A stretch of DNA of 64,000 nt from CAWCUZ01 sp963798795 (lineage in GTDB: Bacteria > Acidobacteriota > Vicinamibacteria > Vicinamibacterales > SCN-69-37). The notes under the pieces were generated by a model. It saw nothing but the letters and a program-made list of their open reading frames with translations, was not told the DNA's origin and did not search any database. The stretch is taken from assembly GCA_963798795.1 (NCBI GenBank), contig CAWCUZ010000001.1, positions 2,232,001-2,296,000 of the forward strand. The letters are read 5' to 3'. How positions within the stretch are numbered: the stretch's first letter is position 1; each line of letters begins with the position of its first letter. Below are positions 62,193-64,000 of the stretch, piece after piece. The position numbers were made by a program, and so were the translations under genes.

Positions 62193-62398
62193 GTCGCGCC
62201 GAACGTGCGCAGGACGCCCGCCGGCGGCGGCGCGTCGAAATCTCGGCTGATCCGGATCTTCCCCTTGTCGGCTCCGAATCCGGTCCGTCGCCGCGTCGCG
62301 GCGACGGGCACGAGCCGGACGAGCGGCCTGCCGGCCTTGGCGATCACCACGTCGCGGCCCTTGACGGCCTCGTCGACGAGCCGGGACAGGTGGGACGC
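62189..62398 (-). other. Phd/YefM/VapB-type antitoxin domain fused to sulfatase C-terminus
   Basis: The last about 69 residues of the sulfatase frame read ASHLSRLVDEAVKGRDVVIA, KAGRPLVRLVPVAATRRRTG and GKIRISRDFDAPPPAG. This is a complete Phd/YefM-like antitoxin except for its first about ten residues (the usual MxTxxxxEAKT). No start codon for a separate gene is evident. The stop overlaps the toxin start. It should neutralise the VapC toxin if translated as part of the fusion or from an internal start. Confidence 0.78.
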
Positions 62399-63841
62399 CG
62401 CCGGCAATGCGCCGCCGCCGCCGCCTGGCGGCGTGTACGGGTCCGGCGCGTTCGGCGGCACGTGCGGATACCGCGTCGTCGTGGCGTCGAAGTCGGCGAC
62501 GATCTTGTCCATCACGCTCTCGGCCCACGGATTCGCGTCCTTGACGTCCGACTCTTCGCGCGGATCGGACAGCAGGTTGAAGAGCCGCATCAACGGTGGC
62601 ACCGCCGGGGCGCCCGCCTCCGGCTGGAAGGCGTAATAGAACTTCCAGTCGTGCCACTTGACCGCGCGCAGCAGCGTGCCCGTGTAGAAGATGACGCTGT
62701 CTCGGCTGGACGTCTCCTGCCTGCCTTCCAGGAACGGGAACTGGTTCACGCCGTCGATCGCCCGGTCCTTCGGCACGATGTCGGCGCCGACCGCCGCGGC
62801 GAGCGTCGGGAACAGGTCGATTTCGTGGACGATCTCGTTCGACGCGCGCCCCGCCGGAATGTGTCCCGGCCAGCGGATGATGCCCGGCGTGCGGATGCCG
62901 CCTTCCATGACGGTGTTGTAGAACCCGCTCCATGGCCCCGGTGAGCCGCGCCACGGGCGGCGCTGCTCGGCGCCGTTGTCGGTGCACCAGATCACGATGG
63001 TGTCGTCCGCGACGCCGAGCCGGTCGAGGGCGTCGAGGATCAGCCCGGTGTTGTGGTCCACGTCGAGCATCGCGTCGGCGATGTCTCCCGCGCCCGTCTT
63101 GTCGATGAAGTCCGGATGCGTGAGAGTCGGGAAGTGGATCTGCGTGATCGGATAGTAGAGAAAGAACGGCTTGCCCGCGCGCACCTGGCGCGTCATGAAC
63201 TCGACGCCGCGCTCCGCCGCCTCGCGGTCCAGCGTGCGGCGCGTGTCCATGTTGAACGGCTTGACGTTGCGCGTCGGCCGCCCCGTGCCGCCCTCCCAGA
63301 TGAACGACGTCCCGGGCGTGCTCGATCCGTTGGCGATCGTCGTCTGCGCCTCGTTGCTCGTGCGCGGAATGCCGTAGAACTGGTCGAAGCCCTGGTCGGT
63401 GGGTTCGCGCCGGCCCTCCGGGCTGTCACCGCCGAGGTGCCACTTGCCGAAGAGCGCCGTGGCGTAGCCAACCGACCGCAGCGCCTCGGCGATCGTGACC
63501 TCCCAGAGCGTGATGCCGTTCCCCTGCGTGGCGCCGGTCCGGATGGCGTAGCGGCCGGTCAGCAGCGCGGCGCGCGAGACCGTGCACGAGTACTCGACGT
63601 TGAAGTTGTTGAGCCGGATCCCCTCGGCCGCAAGCCGGTCGATCCGCGGCGTGAACTGGCCCCGGACGCTCCCGTACACGCCCACCTCGCCCCACCCGAG
63701 GTTGTCCGGGAAGATCAGGACGATGTTCGGGCGGCGCTGTTGCGTTGCGGGCACGTCCGGCGCGGCGCGGCCGGTGCTGGAGGCTGCGAGGCCCGCCACC
63801 AGCACGCAGCCGATGGCCCGGACGAGTCGCGGGATCCGCAT
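62189..63841 (-). CDS. Arylsulfatase, fused at its C-terminus to an antitoxin domain
   Basis: 550 residues from ATG 63841 with a signal peptide (RLVRAIGCVLVAGLAASSTG). The metal and substrate motifs NIVLIFPDNLGWGEVGVYGS, ALFGKWHLGG, DTIVIWCTDNGAEQRRPWRG and a formylglycine site SCTVSRAALLTGR (Cys86) are present. The core CxPxR has Val in place of Pro. The sulfatase fold runs to about residue 480 (YPHVPPNAPDPYTPPGG); then a Gly-rich junction leads into the antitoxin domain. An exported sulfatase carrying an antitoxin tail is not functionally sensible, so the fusion probably reflects a deletion. Confidence 0.85.
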   Translation of the reverse strand: MRIPRLVRAIGCVLVAGLAASSTGRAAPDVPATQQRRPNIVLIFPDNLGWGEVGVYGSVRGQFTPRIDRLAAEGIRLNNFNVEYSCTVSRAALLTGRYAIRTGATQGNGITLWEVTIAEALRSVGYATALFGKWHLGGDSPEGRREPTDQGFDQFYGIPRTSNEAQTTIANGSSTPGTSFIWEGGTGRPTRNVKPFNMDTRRTLDREAAERGVEFMTRQVRAGKPFFLYYPITQIHFPTLTHPDFIDKTGAGDIADAMLDVDHNTGLILDALDRLGVADDTIVIWCTDNGAEQRRPWRGSPGPWSGFYNTVMEGGIRTPGIIRWPGHIPAGRASNEIVHEIDLFPTLAAAVGADIVPKDRAIDGVNQFPFLEGRQETSSRDSVIFYTGTLLRAVKWHDWKFYYAFQPEAGAPAVPPLMRLFNLLSDPREESDVKDANPWAESVMDKIVADFDATTTRYPHVPPNAPDPYTPPGGGGGALPAASHLSRLVDEAVKGRDVVIAKAGRPLVRLVPVAATRRRTGFGADKGKIRISRDFDAPPPAGVLRTFGAT

Positions 63842-64000
63842 CGAGCCACCTCGCTGGAGGAAGGCGCCAGCATAACAGCCGAGCCAGAGCATCGTACCCC
63901 TGCGCCCCGGGCCCAGAGGGCGAGCGCTCGCCCTGGTCGCGGGGCTCGAGCCGGCTTCCTCGTCGACCGCGCGCAGCGCGGCAGGGCCCACCGGCGCCAC

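Overview
The window looks like high-GC chromosomal DNA of an acidobacterium, most likely of the Vicinamibacteria type. This is inferred from gene content: a MacB/FtsX permease of the acidobacterial duplicated orphan permease kind, a Ser/Thr kinase with a TolB-like propeller, many short outer-membrane barrels and GTG starts. No rRNA is present to prove it.

Layout. 1-5844 (minus) is an N-type ATP synthase operon in the order atpD-C-Q-R-B-E-F-A, cut by the left edge. 5.9-15.4 kb holds damaged genes: a phosphoketolase remnant, a site-2 protease with an internal deletion, and a cyclic beta-glucan synthase (GT84/GH94) broken by many frameshifts. 15.4-18.3 kb is a small stress-type module: two convergent Crp/Fnr regulators, several tiny membrane proteins and a shared 23-nt motif. 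18.4-29.6 kb is mixed housekeeping: permease, VOC protein, YqaA-like protein, ispH, DinB, tRNA-Ser(CGA), tadA, subtilase, barrels. Its gaps contain octamer tandem repeats and GGGGCTTCAGCCCC-type palindromes. 29.6-35.3 kb (minus) is an operon for a 2-oxoacid:acceptor oxidoreductase with two NAD(P)H-linked electron-transfer subunits. 35.6-38.9 kb is a Ser/Thr kinase gene interrupted by a TGA codon.

39.5-61.2 kb is the most interesting part. It is a dense lipid/polyene-type biosynthesis and export locus: two AMP-ligase homologues (one lacking its catalytic motifs), a Tes/Mss-like radical SAM enzyme, an HpnR-like radical SAM enzyme, a FabZ-like dehydratase, a DUF2062-methyltransferase fusion, an LpxL-type acyltransferase, a GT2, an MMPL exporter, a LolA-like protein, ACP, a catalytic ketosynthase, a ketosynthase without catalytic residues (chain-length-factor-like), a polysaccharide deacetylase, a PHP hydrolase and a 981-residue secreted protein ending in a barrel. 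The set resembles aryl-polyene loci, but the two radical SAM enzymes suggest an unusual lipid product. No ketoreductase or ammonia-lyase is visible.

61.2-64 kb has a PIN-domain remnant, a VapC toxin, and a sulfatase fused in frame to the cognate antitoxin domain.

A general theme is damage. Frameshifts cluster in the first 17 kb. Several genes (phosphoketolase, site-2 protease, PhzF, ABC ATPase, PIN, sulfatase/antitoxin) look like deletion products. Sequencing or assembly error cannot be told from true decay by reading alone.
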